54,785 bases of DNA from Waterburya agarophytonicola KI4. Lineage in GTDB: Bacteria > Cyanobacteriota > Cyanobacteriia > Cyanobacteriales > Xenococcaceae. The stretch covers positions 1 through 54,785 of the forward strand of contig NZ_JADWDC010000030.1 in assembly GCF_020640915.1 (NCBI RefSeq), read 5' to 3'. A program made the translations under genes and the position numbers. Positions 16,695 to 26,487 of the stretch are shown here, one piece after another (the stretch's first letter is position 1; each line of letters begins with the position of its first letter). The notes under the pieces were generated by a model. The model ran no database searches, was not told where the DNA came from, and was given only the letters and a program-made list of their open reading frames with translations.

Positions 16695-17417
16695 TTAGTC
16701 TGCCAATTTTACTTTATTGCAACTGGATAACTCAAACATATAGCCTCTACCCCAAACAGTTTTGATAAATTCGCTATTGGCATCGCCAATTTTTTTGCGG
16801 ATGCGACCAATATGAATATCTACTTTGCGATCGTCTCCATCGTAGTCATCTTTGTTCCAAATTGCTGATATTAATTCGGCTCGATCCCAGACTCGATTGG
16901 GATTATTTGCCAGAAAATATAACAAGTCAAATTCTAGTGCAGTTAAAAGAATACTGCTGTTGTTGAGAATAACTTCGCGACGATAAAAGTTGATTTTAAG
17001 ATTATCTAGAACAATAGAATTATTAATAGTAGGAGAAGTGATTTTATTAGCACCTCTTCTAAATAATGCTTCAACCCGAGCTTTTAATATTTGTAGGTCG
17101 AATGGTTTAGCAATATAGTCATCCGCGCCTCTAGCAAACGCTTCTAAAATATAGGAACTATCTGTCATGGAACTCAACATGACGATCATGACATTGGTTT
17201 TGCTCATTTCTTCGCAAAGTCTCAATCCCGTATCATCGGGAAGGTTGATATCAAGAAATACTAAATCGGGCTGAAAACTTTGAAACTTTTGTCTGGCGAT
17301 CGCACAGTTGGGAGCGATTTCTGTGATGTAATTATTGTAACTAAGAAACCGATTTATTAAATGTTGCAATGCTAAATCATCATCTACAATGAGTACTTTT
17401 TTTTGAGTATTTTCCAT
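16695..17417 (-). CDS. OmpR/PhoB-family response regulator
   Basis: 240 aa from the ATG at 17417 (M-E-N-T-Q-K-K-V-L-I-V-D-D-D); the open frame upstream to 17492 is non-conserved. The receiver domain has the acidic pair D-D-D at 12-14, the phospho-acceptor D56 in F-L-D-I-N-L-P, and K104 in A-K-P-F. The C-terminal winged helix (about 140-236) has the H-I-G-R-I-R-K-K-I-G block and closes with V-W-G-R-G-Y-M-F. It is a DNA-binding two-component regulator. No histidine kinase is adjacent, so its partner and targets are unknown. Upstream of ychF on the same strand. Confidence 0.93.
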   Translation of the reverse strand: MENTQKKVLIVDDDLALQHLINRFLSYNNYITEIAPNCAIARQKFQSFQPDLVFLDINLPDDTGLRLCEEMSKTNVMIVMLSSMTDSSYILEAFARGADDYIAKPFDLQILKARVEALFRRGANKITSPTINNSIVLDNLKINFYRREVILNNSSILLTALEFDLLYFLANNPNRVWDRAELISAIWNKDDYDGDDRKVDIHIGRIRKKIGDANSEFIKTVWGRGYMFELSSCNKVKLAD

Positions 17418-17646
17418 AAAATTATTATAATAATTATTCAATAAATACACGCAAACATACCTAATTGTTATTAAGTTAAGACTCTCAAACAATATCAGAA
17501 TAATTACTTATAAAGCGATGTTTTTTTATGGTTTTTACTTAATCTTTATTAAAAAAGTCTCTTGTATAAAGTTATTATTTAGTATCCATCACCAAGCTGG
17601 GATTTTTTAAATATTTCATACTTAAGTAATTTTACTACCGATTGAT

Positions 17647-18648
17647 TTATTGTTTCCCAAAAACATTTCTAACACGGTAAATTGGTCTTCTTTGAGATTC
17701 GTGATAGGTACGCATCAAAAGTTCGGTTACTAAACCAAAACAAAATAGCTGTACCCCAGTCAAGATTAATAATACTGCTAGAATGAGTAGAGGGCGATCG
17801 CCGATATTCTGCTCGAAGAATAGTTTGACTATAGTTAAATAAATCCCCATTCCAACTCCCGCAGTTAAGGAGATTACTCCACCCAAACCAAAGACGTGCA
17901 TGGGACGAGTTAAAAACTTTTTCATGAAGAAAACCGTCATTAAGTCCATCACAACTCTAATTGTTCTGCCCAAACCATATTTGCTTTGACCAAATCTTCT
18001 GGCGTGATGGCGTACGGGTACTTCCGCAATTCTTGCCCCTTCAATGTAAGCTAAAGCTGGCAGGAAGCGGTGTAATTCGCCATAGAGATTCATGTCGGCA
18101 ATTAATTCTGCACGATAGGCTTTGAGGGAACAGCCGTAATCGTGTAATACTACCCCTGTGACTTTGGCAATGATGATATTGGCAATTTTGGAAGGGAGTA
18201 ATCTGGTTAGTGCTGCATCTTGTCTATTTTTGCGCCAGCCACTGACTAAGTCGTATCCTTCTTCTAGTTTGGCGAGTAACATTGGGATGTCGGCGGGATC
18301 GTTTTGTAAATCCCCATCTAAAGTAATAATTACTTTTCCCGCTGCTAATTCAAATCCCGCTGCCATGGCAGCGGTTTGTCCATAATTACGGCGTAATATT
18401 ACGGCTTTGAGATCGGTGCGTCTTCTAGCAAGATTGGTTAATACTTTAGTGGAGCCATCTTTTGAACCATCATCGATACAAATGATCTCGTAATTTAAGT
18501 GAGTTTCTTGGACAGAATCTGCGATCGCACTAACTAATGTCTCAACGCTTTCCGCTTCGTTATATATTGGAACAACTATGGATAAGTCTAGTTGTGGGGG
18601 ATCTATTACTGATGGATGATTATGACTTTCTATAGATGGATATGGCAT
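17647..18648 (-). CDS. Family 2 glycosyltransferase with two C-terminal membrane helices
   Basis: 333 aa. GT2 domain (about 20-250): L-S-I-V-V-P-I-Y-N-E-A-E-S, then I-D-D-G-S-K-D-G-S, the D-x-D-like L-D-G-D-L-Q-N-D-P, and Q-S-K-Y-G-L-G. Two hydrophobic segments follow near 255-280 and 290-320. This is the DPM1/GtrB/ArnC architecture, which transfers a sugar from a nucleotide donor to a polyprenyl phosphate on the cytosolic membrane face. The exact sugar cannot be told. Divergent from the dacB-like gene, across a spacer that contains a heptamer repeat. Confidence 0.92.
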   Translation of the reverse strand: MPYPSIESHNHPSVIDPPQLDLSIVVPIYNEAESVETLVSAIADSVQETHLNYEIICIDDGSKDGSTKVLTNLARRRTDLKAVILRRNYGQTAAMAAGFELAAGKVIITLDGDLQNDPADIPMLLAKLEEGYDLVSGWRKNRQDAALTRLLPSKIANIIIAKVTGVVLHDYGCSLKAYRAELIADMNLYGELHRFLPALAYIEGARIAEVPVRHHARRFGQSKYGLGRTIRVVMDLMTVFFMKKFLTRPMHVFGLGGVISLTAGVGMGIYLTIVKLFFEQNIGDRPLLILAVLLILTGVQLFCFGLVTELLMRTYHESQRRPIYRVRNVFGKQ

Positions 18649-18704
18649 ATCAATATGATGATTAACGAAATTTAACTAGGATACAATAATAGACCTTTTA
18701 TCTA

Positions 18705-18732
18705 TTAGTTGTTAGTGCTTAGTTGTTGCTTA
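18705..18732. repeat. Heptanucleotide tandem repeat (4 units)
   Basis: TTAGTTG, TTAGTGC, TTAGTTG, TTGCTTA in direct succession in the divergent spacer between the glycosyltransferase and carboxypeptidase genes. Same TTAG-type family as at 1779-1813. Confidence 0.65.
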
Positions 18733-18785
18733 CTTTTGGTTTTAATCGGTTAGATTTGATGCTAATAATAAAAAATTACCGAGCC

Positions 18786-20276
18786 ATGAAATTCGTCTGC
18801 GATCGCTTAAAGTCTTTTGGTTTGCTTGGTTTATTGATTACGATGCCAGTGCTGAATAATAAGAATGTTTTAGCACAAGATATCAGTGAACTACGAGTAG
18901 TTCCAAATATTAATGATCGTTCTCGTATTTGTACGGCAGATATACCCGCAGCTATTGACGAAATTATTAATCGTCCCGAATTAGAGCGATCGCGCTGGGG
19001 TATTGAAATTGAAACCGAAGATGGAGAAACTATCTACAGCTTGAATGGCAATAAGTTTTTTACTCCTGCTTCTAGTGCCAAGCTTTTAACTACCGCAGCA
19101 GTATTATCGACTTTGGGTGCAGATTATCGTATTGTTACGCCTCTGTTGGCGGTGGGGGATCTTCCCAACCTGACTTCGTTGCGCTTACAAGGTCGAGGCG
19201 ATCCCAGCCTATCTAATAAAAGTTTAAAACAAATAGTACATCAGTTGCAAGCTCTCGGAGTCAAACGGATCGAAAAGTTGATCGTTGACGATAGTTATTT
19301 TGACTCGCCAGCAATTAACCCAACTTGGGAATGGCTAGATGTTCATAGTTACTTTGCTACGGCGGTAAATAGTACGATTCTCAATCAAAATACTGTCACC
19401 TTGACATTATTACCCCAGGAGTTAGGAAAGTCCGTTAAATTTAATTGGAGCGATCGCCTTGCAGGTAGGCAATGGCAGGTAGTTAATCAAGGAATAACAG
19501 GAGAAATTGATATTCCTTATGGTATAGAGATTGATGGAGATTTGGGCAAACCTATTTTATATATTAGGGGCGAGTTAGGGATTAATGAAGCTCCCGATAT
19601 TTGGGATCTGGCAATAGTCGATCCTGCTAATTATTTTTTGGAATCTTTGCGTTTGCATTTAGAGCGATCAGGTATTTCTGTTGCCAAAGGAATAGTAGTT
19701 AAAGAAACCAGCGGGAATGAATTGGAAACCGAGTTATTAACTCTATCTTCTCCGTCAATAGCCGAAATTATTACCGAAATAAACCGAGAAAGTAATAATT
19801 TGTATGCAGAAGTTATGGCTAAAATATTAGCTAAAAAACTCAATACTAATAATGCGATCGAGGCGATTAACCAGAGCTTAGATCGATTGGGTATTAATGA
19901 AGAAGAATATATTTTAGTGGATAGTTCTGGATTATCAAGACAGAATTTAGTCACTCCCCATGCCTTAGTAAAAACACTAGCTTTAGTCTCTCGGCTTCCT
20001 TCTCCAACTAGTAACATTTACCGACAGTCTTTAGCCATAGCAGGAATAAATGGAACTTTAAGAAATCGGTTTAAGAATACTACTATCGAAGGTCATCTTT
20101 GGGCTAAAACAGGTACTTTAACGGGAGTAGGAACTTTGTCTGGGTATTTGTATGTCCCAAATTATACCCCAGTAATATTTAGCATTATCGTCAACAACTC
20201 TGATCTTTCTAGTAGAGAGATCGGCAAAGAAATAGATCGGGTGGTTACAGTTTTAAATCACATCAAACGATGTTGA
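18786..20276 (+). CDS. dacB: D-alanyl-D-alanine carboxypeptidase/endopeptidase (PBP4 type, S13)
   Basis: 496 aa from the ATG at 18786 (M-K-F-V-C-D-R-L-K-S), which gives a signal peptide ending V-L-A-Q-D; an ATG at 18759 and a TTG at 18723 are alternatives. Peptidase family S13, acting on peptidoglycan stem peptides and cross-links in the periplasm. The three serine-acyltransferase motifs are present: S-S-A-K (S-x-x-K) with P-A-S-S-A-K-L-L-T-T, S-N-N in R-E-S-N-N-L-Y-A-E, and K-T-G in W-A-K-T-G-T-L. The long insert between motifs 1 and 2 is as in PBP4. Monocistronic by layout. Confidence 0.93.
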   Translation: MKFVCDRLKSFGLLGLLITMPVLNNKNVLAQDISELRVVPNINDRSRICTADIPAAIDEIINRPELERSRWGIEIETEDGETIYSLNGNKFFTPASSAKLLTTAAVLSTLGADYRIVTPLLAVGDLPNLTSLRLQGRGDPSLSNKSLKQIVHQLQALGVKRIEKLIVDDSYFDSPAINPTWEWLDVHSYFATAVNSTILNQNTVTLTLLPQELGKSVKFNWSDRLAGRQWQVVNQGITGEIDIPYGIEIDGDLGKPILYIRGELGINEAPDIWDLAIVDPANYFLESLRLHLERSGISVAKGIVVKETSGNELETELLTLSSPSIAEIITEINRESNNLYAEVMAKILAKKLNTNNAIEAINQSLDRLGINEEEYILVDSSGLSRQNLVTPHALVKTLALVSRLPSPTSNIYRQSLAIAGINGTLRNRFKNTTIEGHLWAKTGTLTGVGTLSGYLYVPNYTPVIFSIIVNNSDLSSREIGKEIDRVVTVLNHIKRC

Positions 20277-20451
20277 AAGTCACAGGCATTTGGATGTATT
20301 TTGTTCACTATAAGAATATAAAGAAACAATAAACAAAGAGAGAGAGCAACACATTATATTTATAAAACTAATATCAATCTATCAGTAATTAATATAAAGA
20401 TATAGTTCTTCAAAACAATAAAGTAAATTTTAAAATAATTAGATCATATTT

Positions 20452-21036
20452 ATGAAAGTTATACAAGTCAAACATAATTTTAAATTAGCCACTCTAGGAT
20501 TAGCTATTGCTATTAGTGCAATTTCTATTGAACCAGTCCATGCCGAAAAGTCCAATAAATCAAATAAATCTGTACCTGAAATTGGCTGGAGTAGCAGAAT
20601 AAGCAGCATGGGTTTGGACAAGGAGGATAATGTTGGTAAAAAATATGAATTTGATTGTCAGGCTTTATCAGAAGACTCGATCCACGCACCTATCTGGGGG
20701 ACTAAAGTTTATACAGTAAACTCGGGTATATGCAGCAGTGCTGTTCATGCAGGAATGCTGGAGGCGGAAGAAGGCGGAAAAGTAACGATAACATTATTAG
20801 AGGGAAAAGGTTTTTATACGGGAAGCAAGAAAAACGATGTTATTAGTGAAGATCATAGTGCTACTGATATGGGATTTTCTTTTGTTGGCAAGCAAAAAGT
20901 GGTTGCCAATCAACCTGAAAGTAAGTCTCCTAAGAAAAAACGCGAACCTTCTAGTTTAGAAAGAGTATTAATGGATGGTTTCCAACGAGGGGTAGAAAGA
21001 TCGATTGAAAAGACTATTTCCGACATATTGAATTAA
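20452..21036 (+). CDS. Secreted LCCL-domain protein
   Basis: 194 aa. Signal peptide with hydrophobic core A-T-L-G-L-A-I-A-I-S-A-I-S and cleavage near V-H-A. The following about 110 residues match the LCCL domain: Y-E-F-D-C, I-W-G-T-K-V-Y-T, S-G-I-C-S-S-A-V-H-A-G, and G-G-K-V-T-I; the two cysteines are the expected disulfide pair. The C-terminal about 50 residues are basic, K-S-P-K-K-K-R-E, with a helical end. LCCL modules are thought to bind lipids or polysaccharides; function in cyanobacteria is unknown. The last bases overlap the end of the convergent dynamin gene by 4 bp. Confidence 0.85.
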   Translation: MKVIQVKHNFKLATLGLAIAISAISIEPVHAEKSNKSNKSVPEIGWSSRISSMGLDKEDNVGKKYEFDCQALSEDSIHAPIWGTKVYTVNSGICSSAVHAGMLEAEEGGKVTITLLEGKGFYTGSKKNDVISEDHSATDMGFSFVGKQKVVANQPESKSPKKKREPSSLERVLMDGFQRGVERSIEKTISDILN

Positions 21037-22688
21037 TTCAATTGGCTTATTTCTACACTTAAACTATTGACGATATTGTTTAATAACTGTAATTGATGAT
21101 TTTCGGTTATGGTTATTCGATCCCTAGCTGGTGGCATATAGGTAATATATTCACGAGCTAGCTTTTCATATTCATTTAAAATATTGTTAATGCGATCGCT
21201 AAACTTTTGGAGATATAGTTCGGCTGCATCTATATAAATTTGAGAAGATATTTTAGGAGTTTGAGGAATTGAATTATTATTCGGTGCTGGAGATTTGGTA
21301 AGAATTTTATTAATCAGATAATTGGCACCACCTAATACTACCGCACCTGTTTTTCTTTGGAGTAGGAAATTTAATTCTTGAGGAATATAAGATTGATTGA
21401 TACTAACAAGATCTTCTTCCTCCTTTGATGTATATTCAGGAAGTTGAATAATGGGGGAATGAGGAAAGTCAATTTTTAGTAGTTGAGGATTATTATATTG
21501 AAAAAAATCCGATCCTTGCTCTACCCATTTATTAATTGTCTGCTGTTGTTTTAAGACATCGGGTTGAAACTCTAATTCTAGCCAGGAATCGAATCTAGTT
21601 TGTTGTAAAGCGATCGCGAGGGAAGCTTGATAGTTAGCTAGTAATTTGGGCAAATAAAGCCATCCTTGAAAATCTGCAATACTGCGATCAAAACTTTGTT
21701 GAATTAATTTTTCTGCTTTTTGCCTTACTTGAATTTGCTTAGTTATTTTTTCTGTTTGTGCTGCTATTTTAGTTTCAATTTCTTGTTGTTTAAATGCAGC
21801 CTGTTCTAATAATTTTTGAGTAATTTTGATAGCGCGCTGTAGCTTATTTTTTCCTGCTCGATCTAGATTAACTAAATTTTGTAAGGCAGATTCTAAAGTA
21901 GTAATACCTGTCGTCTTAGCATTTGCGCGATCGCCTTTTAATCTTGCTCTTAGTGCGGGTAAAGCATCGACACAATAAATATTACTAATTCCCTGAGGTA
22001 AAGTAGAACGGAAACTTTCTGCTACAAAGTAAAGACGGTTTTCAACATCTTGTTGTTCTTGGATGGTTAACAAATTAAGGAAATTAACCACAAAAATAAC
22101 AGTAGTAATACCTCTATCTTGCAACCAATCTTTTAAATGTTCTCTTTCCTCCAAAGTCATTAACTTGCGCGCATCTAAAACATGAATGACTAAATCGGCA
22201 CTGAGTAATTTATCCCGTACCAAATCATTTTGTGCTTCGCGATCGTTAGTACCAGGAAGATCGAGAAATTCGATTCCTGTTTTTAGCCAAGAATGAGAGC
22301 AAAAAACCTTGATTTCTGTAACTTCATTTTTCATTCTGCGATCGCTATCCAAGATGGCATATTGCTTGAGAATTTTAATACCTTTTTGCTCAATTTTCGT
22401 ACCATCTTTTAAAGCTATTTCTGTAGATAGTTCTTCTCCATAACTGATACAGATAGCCGCACCAGTTGTAGGAATTAAATCGATGGGCAATGTCTTACTT
22501 CCTAGCAAAGCATTTAATAAAGTAGATTTTCCATGATTAAAAGGAGCAAAAACTGCAATACGATAAACAGGGCGTTCTAGATAATCACAAATAGCAATAG
22601 TATCTTGATAAAGTGAGGATTTTGACTCTAATTCTAATATTCCCAGTAAACTACGAAGTGAATCTATTAGAGTATTATATGAAGGCAT
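21033..22688 (-). CDS. Dynamin-like GTPase
   Basis: 551 aa. The N-terminal GTPase has G1 A-P-F-N-H-G-K-S-T (48-56; the first Gly is Ala), G2 P-T-T-G-A at 73-77, G3 D-L-P-G at 143-146 followed by T-N-D-R-E, and G4-like V-V-N-F-L-N. Long helical middle and C-terminal parts (coiled coil near 285-330: Q-Q-E-I-E-T-K-I-A-A-Q-T-E-K-I-T-K-Q-I) and a hydrophobic patch near 448-465 (G-A-V-V-L-G-G-A-N-Y-L-I) that could insert into membrane. Bacterial dynamin-like proteins remodel or protect membranes. It is alone rather than paired. Convergent with the LCCL gene. Confidence 0.85.
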   Translation of the reverse strand: MPSYNTLIDSLRSLLGILELESKSSLYQDTIAICDYLERPVYRIAVFAPFNHGKSTLLNALLGSKTLPIDLIPTTGAAICISYGEELSTEIALKDGTKIEQKGIKILKQYAILDSDRRMKNEVTEIKVFCSHSWLKTGIEFLDLPGTNDREAQNDLVRDKLLSADLVIHVLDARKLMTLEEREHLKDWLQDRGITTVIFVVNFLNLLTIQEQQDVENRLYFVAESFRSTLPQGISNIYCVDALPALRARLKGDRANAKTTGITTLESALQNLVNLDRAGKNKLQRAIKITQKLLEQAAFKQQEIETKIAAQTEKITKQIQVRQKAEKLIQQSFDRSIADFQGWLYLPKLLANYQASLAIALQQTRFDSWLELEFQPDVLKQQQTINKWVEQGSDFFQYNNPQLLKIDFPHSPIIQLPEYTSKEEEDLVSINQSYIPQELNFLLQRKTGAVVLGGANYLINKILTKSPAPNNNSIPQTPKISSQIYIDAAELYLQKFSDRINNILNEYEKLAREYITYMPPARDRITITENHQLQLLNNIVNSLSVEISQLN

Positions 22689-22797
22689 TATTTTAGCTCA
22701 TTAATATTTTATAAATTAATTGCACCCACTTACTTATTATATGAAGTTATAACGATTTTCATTGACGTAAGTTATAGTCTAACACCCTAATTTTTAC

Positions 22798-22811
22798 TAA
22801 TGGTTAATGGT
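22798..22811. repeat. Heptamer repeat (2 units)
   Basis: TAATGGT twice in tandem followed by TAACTTT, in the 208-bp spacer between the dynamin and cupin genes. Short, so only supportive of the wider heptamer family. Confidence 0.4.
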
Positions 22812-22896
22812 TAACTTTGATGATTAATATAAATTGTTGATGTTGGGCAAAAGCGATCGTCGTTAGACTAATTCGTTTCTTAGGAGTACATTAGCT

Positions 22897-23211
22897 TTAT
22901 ACAGGATAGAAAACAAATAATAAGCACCCCGTACTAGATTGAGGAATATGTTTTGAGCCGATGGGATTATGAATAAAAGTTCCCGCAGGATAATCTTTCT
23001 CTCCATCATTAAAAATTCCTTCAACTACAAAAATCTCTTCCGAACTAGTTTCATGAATATCAAATCCTTGCCATTTACCTCCAGGTTTAATCTCCACAAT
23101 TGCGGCTTTTGAACCAGTCTTTCCTTGCCATAATTCACAGGCACTAATACCTGGAAAAATTCCTTGCATCGATCGCTCTTTCCAATTAACAGAAATAACT
23201 TTATTCATCAT
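22897..23211 (-). CDS. Small cupin-domain protein
   Basis: 104 aa, starting at ATG 23211; a second ATG is the next codon. Single beta-barrel cupin: G-K-W-Q-G-F-D-I-H-E-T-S-S-E-E-I-F-V-V-E-G-I-F gives the H-x(n)-E motif 1, and Y-P-A-G-T-F-I-H-N-P-I-G-S-K-H motif 2, with candidate metal ligands H-E-H. The style resembles ChrR-type cupins used as anti-sigma or oxygenase-like domains. Divergent from a LysR regulator with a 119-bp shared promoter region, so it may be that regulator's target. Ligand unknown. Confidence 0.85.
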   Translation of the reverse strand: MMNKVISVNWKERSMQGIFPGISACELWQGKTGSKAAIVEIKPGGKWQGFDIHETSSEEIFVVEGIFNDGEKDYPAGTFIHNPIGSKHIPQSSTGCLLFVFYPV

Positions 23212-23330
23212 AAATTCTAGATCTCACGCAAACTTTCAAACTTATCAACTAGCATAAAATTGAACTTTATATTTGTAAATATAGTCTTAATGAGTTTTAA
23301 ATTCAGTTTTACTGATAGTAAGTTATAGTT

Positions 23331-24221
23331 ATGGAATTTCGTCATTTAAAAACCTTTCAAACAATCCTTAAAACAGGTAGTTTTCTTCAAGCAGCCGAAC
23401 AACTCCAATACGCCCAGTCGACTATTACCCTGCACGTTCAACAATTAGAAGCAGAATTAGGCGTCAAAGTTTTTATTCGCCAAGGAAAAAAGATACAGCT
23501 AACAAATGCAGGGAAAGCTTTAGAAAGCCATGTCAATATTCTGTTGCATCGTGCTGAAATGCTGCATCAAGAAATGGTCGAACTAGTTGGCGGAAAAACA
23601 GGACACTTGCGAATTGGCTCGATTGAACCCGTAGCCAGCTTAAAATTACCGAGTTTGTTAATTGATTTTTGTCGCGAATATCCCAAAATAAAATTAACTT
23701 TAGAAACTGGAGTTACTGATGTCATCAGTCAAAGAGTTGCAGAAGGAAAATTAGATTTAGCCCTATGTTCTCCTCCGTCTGCAAAATTAGGATTGCATTT
23801 CGATAGACTATTTTTAGATCCGATGGCTTTACTAATCCCTGAAGCCAATTTATTGAGCCATAAAAAAGAAATTCAAGTAAAAGATTTAGCAGCAGAAAGA
23901 CTTTTGTTGACCGAAGCAAATTGTCCCTACCGTCAAGTTTTTGAGCGAGAAATATCTTCTCGCGGGGTCAATTCCGATTCTGGGTTAGAAATCACCAGCT
24001 TGAAAGTATTACAAAACATGGTGCAAGCCAGTCTTGGGATCGGGATCGTACCTACTGCTGTTGCCGATCCCGTTCCGTCTAACACAGTACTCAGACAGAT
24101 AAAAGGATTGAAATTAGAATTACCAGTGGGAATTGCTTTATCATCAGAAAAAAGTATTCCAGGTTTAGCTTTAGATAGATTAATTGAAATTATCAAAGAT
24201 AAATTTATTGAGCCAAAATAA
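23331..24221 (+). CDS. LysR-family transcriptional regulator
   Basis: 296 aa, standard LTTR length. N-terminal winged helix M-E-F-R-H-L-K-T-F-Q-T-I-L-K-T-G-S-F-L-Q-A-A-E-Q-L with the recognition helix Q-S-T-I-T-L-H-V-Q-Q-L-E, linker helix, then two alpha/beta effector subdomains (G-H-L-R-I-G-S-I-E at about 92 onward). Divergent from the cupin gene, the classic LTTR arrangement, which suggests control of the cupin and of itself. Effector not deducible. Followed by an antiporter gene 65 bp downstream on the same strand. Confidence 0.95.
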   Translation: MEFRHLKTFQTILKTGSFLQAAEQLQYAQSTITLHVQQLEAELGVKVFIRQGKKIQLTNAGKALESHVNILLHRAEMLHQEMVELVGGKTGHLRIGSIEPVASLKLPSLLIDFCREYPKIKLTLETGVTDVISQRVAEGKLDLALCSPPSAKLGLHFDRLFLDPMALLIPEANLLSHKKEIQVKDLAAERLLLTEANCPYRQVFEREISSRGVNSDSGLEITSLKVLQNMVQASLGIGIVPTAVADPVPSNTVLRQIKGLKLELPVGIALSSEKSIPGLALDRLIEIIKDKFIEPK

Positions 24222-24286
24222 ACCAAGTAATCAACTATAAAATTTGCTCCAAGCTACCAGTCATCAAGTCTTCTTAGTAATATCAA

Positions 24287-26401
24287 ATGGAACAATATCT
24301 GAGCAATTCCTTCCAAACCAATCCCTTATTAACCTTTACCCTTTTACTGCTGGTGGTACTAACTTTACCCCCTATATTTGAACGGATAAAACTACCAGGA
24401 TTAGTAGGCTTGTTATTTGCGGGGGTTGTTTTAGGCTCGAATGGCTTGGGACTACTAGATGCTAAGTCCGAAACCATGAAACTGCTGTCAGATATTGGCA
24501 AAATTTATCTCATGTTTGTCGCGGGTTTAGAAATCGATCTAGAAGAATTTCGCAAGACCAAAGAGCGATCGCTTGGCTTTGGAATGGCAACTTTTTTAGT
24601 CCCTCTAATTATGGGTACGGCGATCGCCAGAATATTTGGTATTGGTTGGAATGCTTCTATTTTGATTGGGTCTTTATTAGCATCTCATACCCTCTTAGGC
24701 TACCCTATTGTCAAGGGTTTGGGAGTAGTAGCCAACGAAGCCGTTACCGTGACTATTGGAGCGACTATCTTTACCGATATTGCTGCTTTATTAGTATTAG
24801 CGATCTGTATTTCCATCCACGGAGGAGAGTTTTCAGCAGTTAGTTTAATCACTCAATTAGTTATTTTGGGCATTTATGCAGCACTGATATTAATTGGGTT
24901 TGATAAAGCAGGAAAAGAATATTTTCGGCGTACTGGAGACGAGGAGAGCAACCAGTTTTTGTTTATTTTGTTAGCTGTATTTTTAGCATCCGTCGGCGCG
25001 CAGATAATTAGTGTCGATAAAATTGTTGGTGCATTTTTAGCAGGATTAGCAGTTAATGATGTAGTTGGGAGAAGCCCTGTCGAAGAGAAAATAGAATTTG
25101 TAGGCAGTACTTTGTTTATTCCTTTTTTCTTTGTGGGAATGGGATTATTACTCGATATTCCTGGCTTTATTAAAACCGTAACTACGGAATTACCACTAAC
25201 TTTGGGGATCGTAGGAGGTTTATTACTCAGCAAATTTATCGCAGCTGCGATCGCCAAAATTCTCTATAGTTACAATTGGAATCAAGCGATGACCATGTGG
25301 TCTTTATCTCTCCCCCAGGTAGCAGCTACCCTCGCAGCAGCCCTGGCAGGAGTTAATGCAGAATTGATTGACGACTCGATCTTCAATGTTGTAATTGTCT
25401 TGATGTTGGTAACGGCGATCGCAGGACCGATTCTGACCACTACATTCGGTCGCAAATTATCAGCGACAATGGTAGCCAATGGGGAGCTTCAGAAATATCA
25501 TCTTGGAGGAGAACAGTCAGACACCCAAGAAGATTCAGTATTTTTCAACAACGAAACAAGATCGGAAATTCCTTACACCACCAAAAAATTTTCCTTTCGC
25601 GTTGTTGTTCCCGTGGCAAATCCCGAAACCGAACGCAACCTGATTGAGATGGGCGCGTTATTAGCCCGCCACGAGTTGGGTACGGTAATTTCTTTATCCA
25701 TTGCCAAAGCCCACGTCCACATGGACGATCCCGATCTCAAGCAAGGGATGGACAGCAGCCGCAAATTACTTAAAAATGCCGTTGCTGTTACCAAAGAATT
25801 TGGTGCTAGGGGCAAATCGATGATTCGTATCGATGATGATGTGGTGCAGGGCATCACCCGTGCCGCAAGAGAAGAAAGAGCTAACCTAATTATTATGGGT
25901 TGGAGTCAAAGAGACCTGCGATCGCGTATCTTTGGTACGGTAGTAGATGGGATATTTTGGTCTGCTCATTGTCCCGTAGCGGTGATGCGCTTACAACAAG
26001 AACCAATTAAGATTCACCAAGTATTAGTGCCGATTAAAAACTTTGATGCTCAAGCCAAATTAACCATTGAATTTGCTCAATTGTTCGCCGAAACAAATCA
26101 AGCTGCTATTACTTTGCTACACGTTAGCCAGAGGAAAACACCCGCAACAGAAGTAGAAGCTCTAGGATCTCAATTAAAACAGTTTATAGAAGAGATTAAA
26201 GTTCGAGTTGACGTAGCAGTTCAAACGATCCGTAATGATAATACTACCGAAGCCATTTTAGCCCAGACGAAAAACCACGATTTAGTAATTTTACGCTCTA
26301 TACGTCGCCGTACTGCGGGGGGTTTGGCAGTCAGCGATATTAGCGATCGCCTTATTCGCCAGCTAAATACATCTTTTATCTTGTTTGGCGAACCCCATTA
26401 A
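24287..26401 (+). CDS. CPA2-family cation:proton antiporter with tandem UspA-like C-terminus
   Basis: 704 aa. The first about 395 residues form a 12-13-helix Na+/H+ exchanger-type membrane domain (P-P-I-F-E-R-I-K-L-P-G-L-V-G-L-L-F-A-G; the core D-x-x-x-A-A-L-L-V). The remaining about 300 residues are cytosolic and hold two universal-stress-like domains: one starting F-S-F-R-V-V-V-P-V-A-N and containing L-I-I-M-G-W-S, and the second starting H-Q-V-L-V-P-I-K-N and containing L-V-I-L-R-S. The Usp part may bind nucleotide and regulate transport. Likely role: Na+ or K+/H+ exchange for pH or salt homeostasis in plasma or thylakoid membrane. Ion specificity unknown. Confidence 0.92.
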   Translation: MEQYLSNSFQTNPLLTFTLLLLVVLTLPPIFERIKLPGLVGLLFAGVVLGSNGLGLLDAKSETMKLLSDIGKIYLMFVAGLEIDLEEFRKTKERSLGFGMATFLVPLIMGTAIARIFGIGWNASILIGSLLASHTLLGYPIVKGLGVVANEAVTVTIGATIFTDIAALLVLAICISIHGGEFSAVSLITQLVILGIYAALILIGFDKAGKEYFRRTGDEESNQFLFILLAVFLASVGAQIISVDKIVGAFLAGLAVNDVVGRSPVEEKIEFVGSTLFIPFFFVGMGLLLDIPGFIKTVTTELPLTLGIVGGLLLSKFIAAAIAKILYSYNWNQAMTMWSLSLPQVAATLAAALAGVNAELIDDSIFNVVIVLMLVTAIAGPILTTTFGRKLSATMVANGELQKYHLGGEQSDTQEDSVFFNNETRSEIPYTTKKFSFRVVVPVANPETERNLIEMGALLARHELGTVISLSIAKAHVHMDDPDLKQGMDSSRKLLKNAVAVTKEFGARGKSMIRIDDDVVQGITRAAREERANLIIMGWSQRDLRSRIFGTVVDGIFWSAHCPVAVMRLQQEPIKIHQVLVPIKNFDAQAKLTIEFAQLFAETNQAAITLLHVSQRKTPATEVEALGSQLKQFIEEIKVRVDVAVQTIRNDNTTEAILAQTKNHDLVILRSIRRRTAGGLAVSDISDRLIRQLNTSFILFGEPH

Positions 26402-26487
26402 ACTAGAAAATTATCGAGGGATTGGTGATATCTCACCCTCTATTGGTTAGAATAGTCTGGCTAATTTAATTGAATCAGGTCAAACGA

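Noticed and set aside
26416-26440. Hairpin GGTGA/TCACC between the antiporter gene and speD
   Set aside because: The stem is only 5 bp, competes with GAGGG/CCCTC, and has no T-run. Too weak to call a terminator or attenuator.
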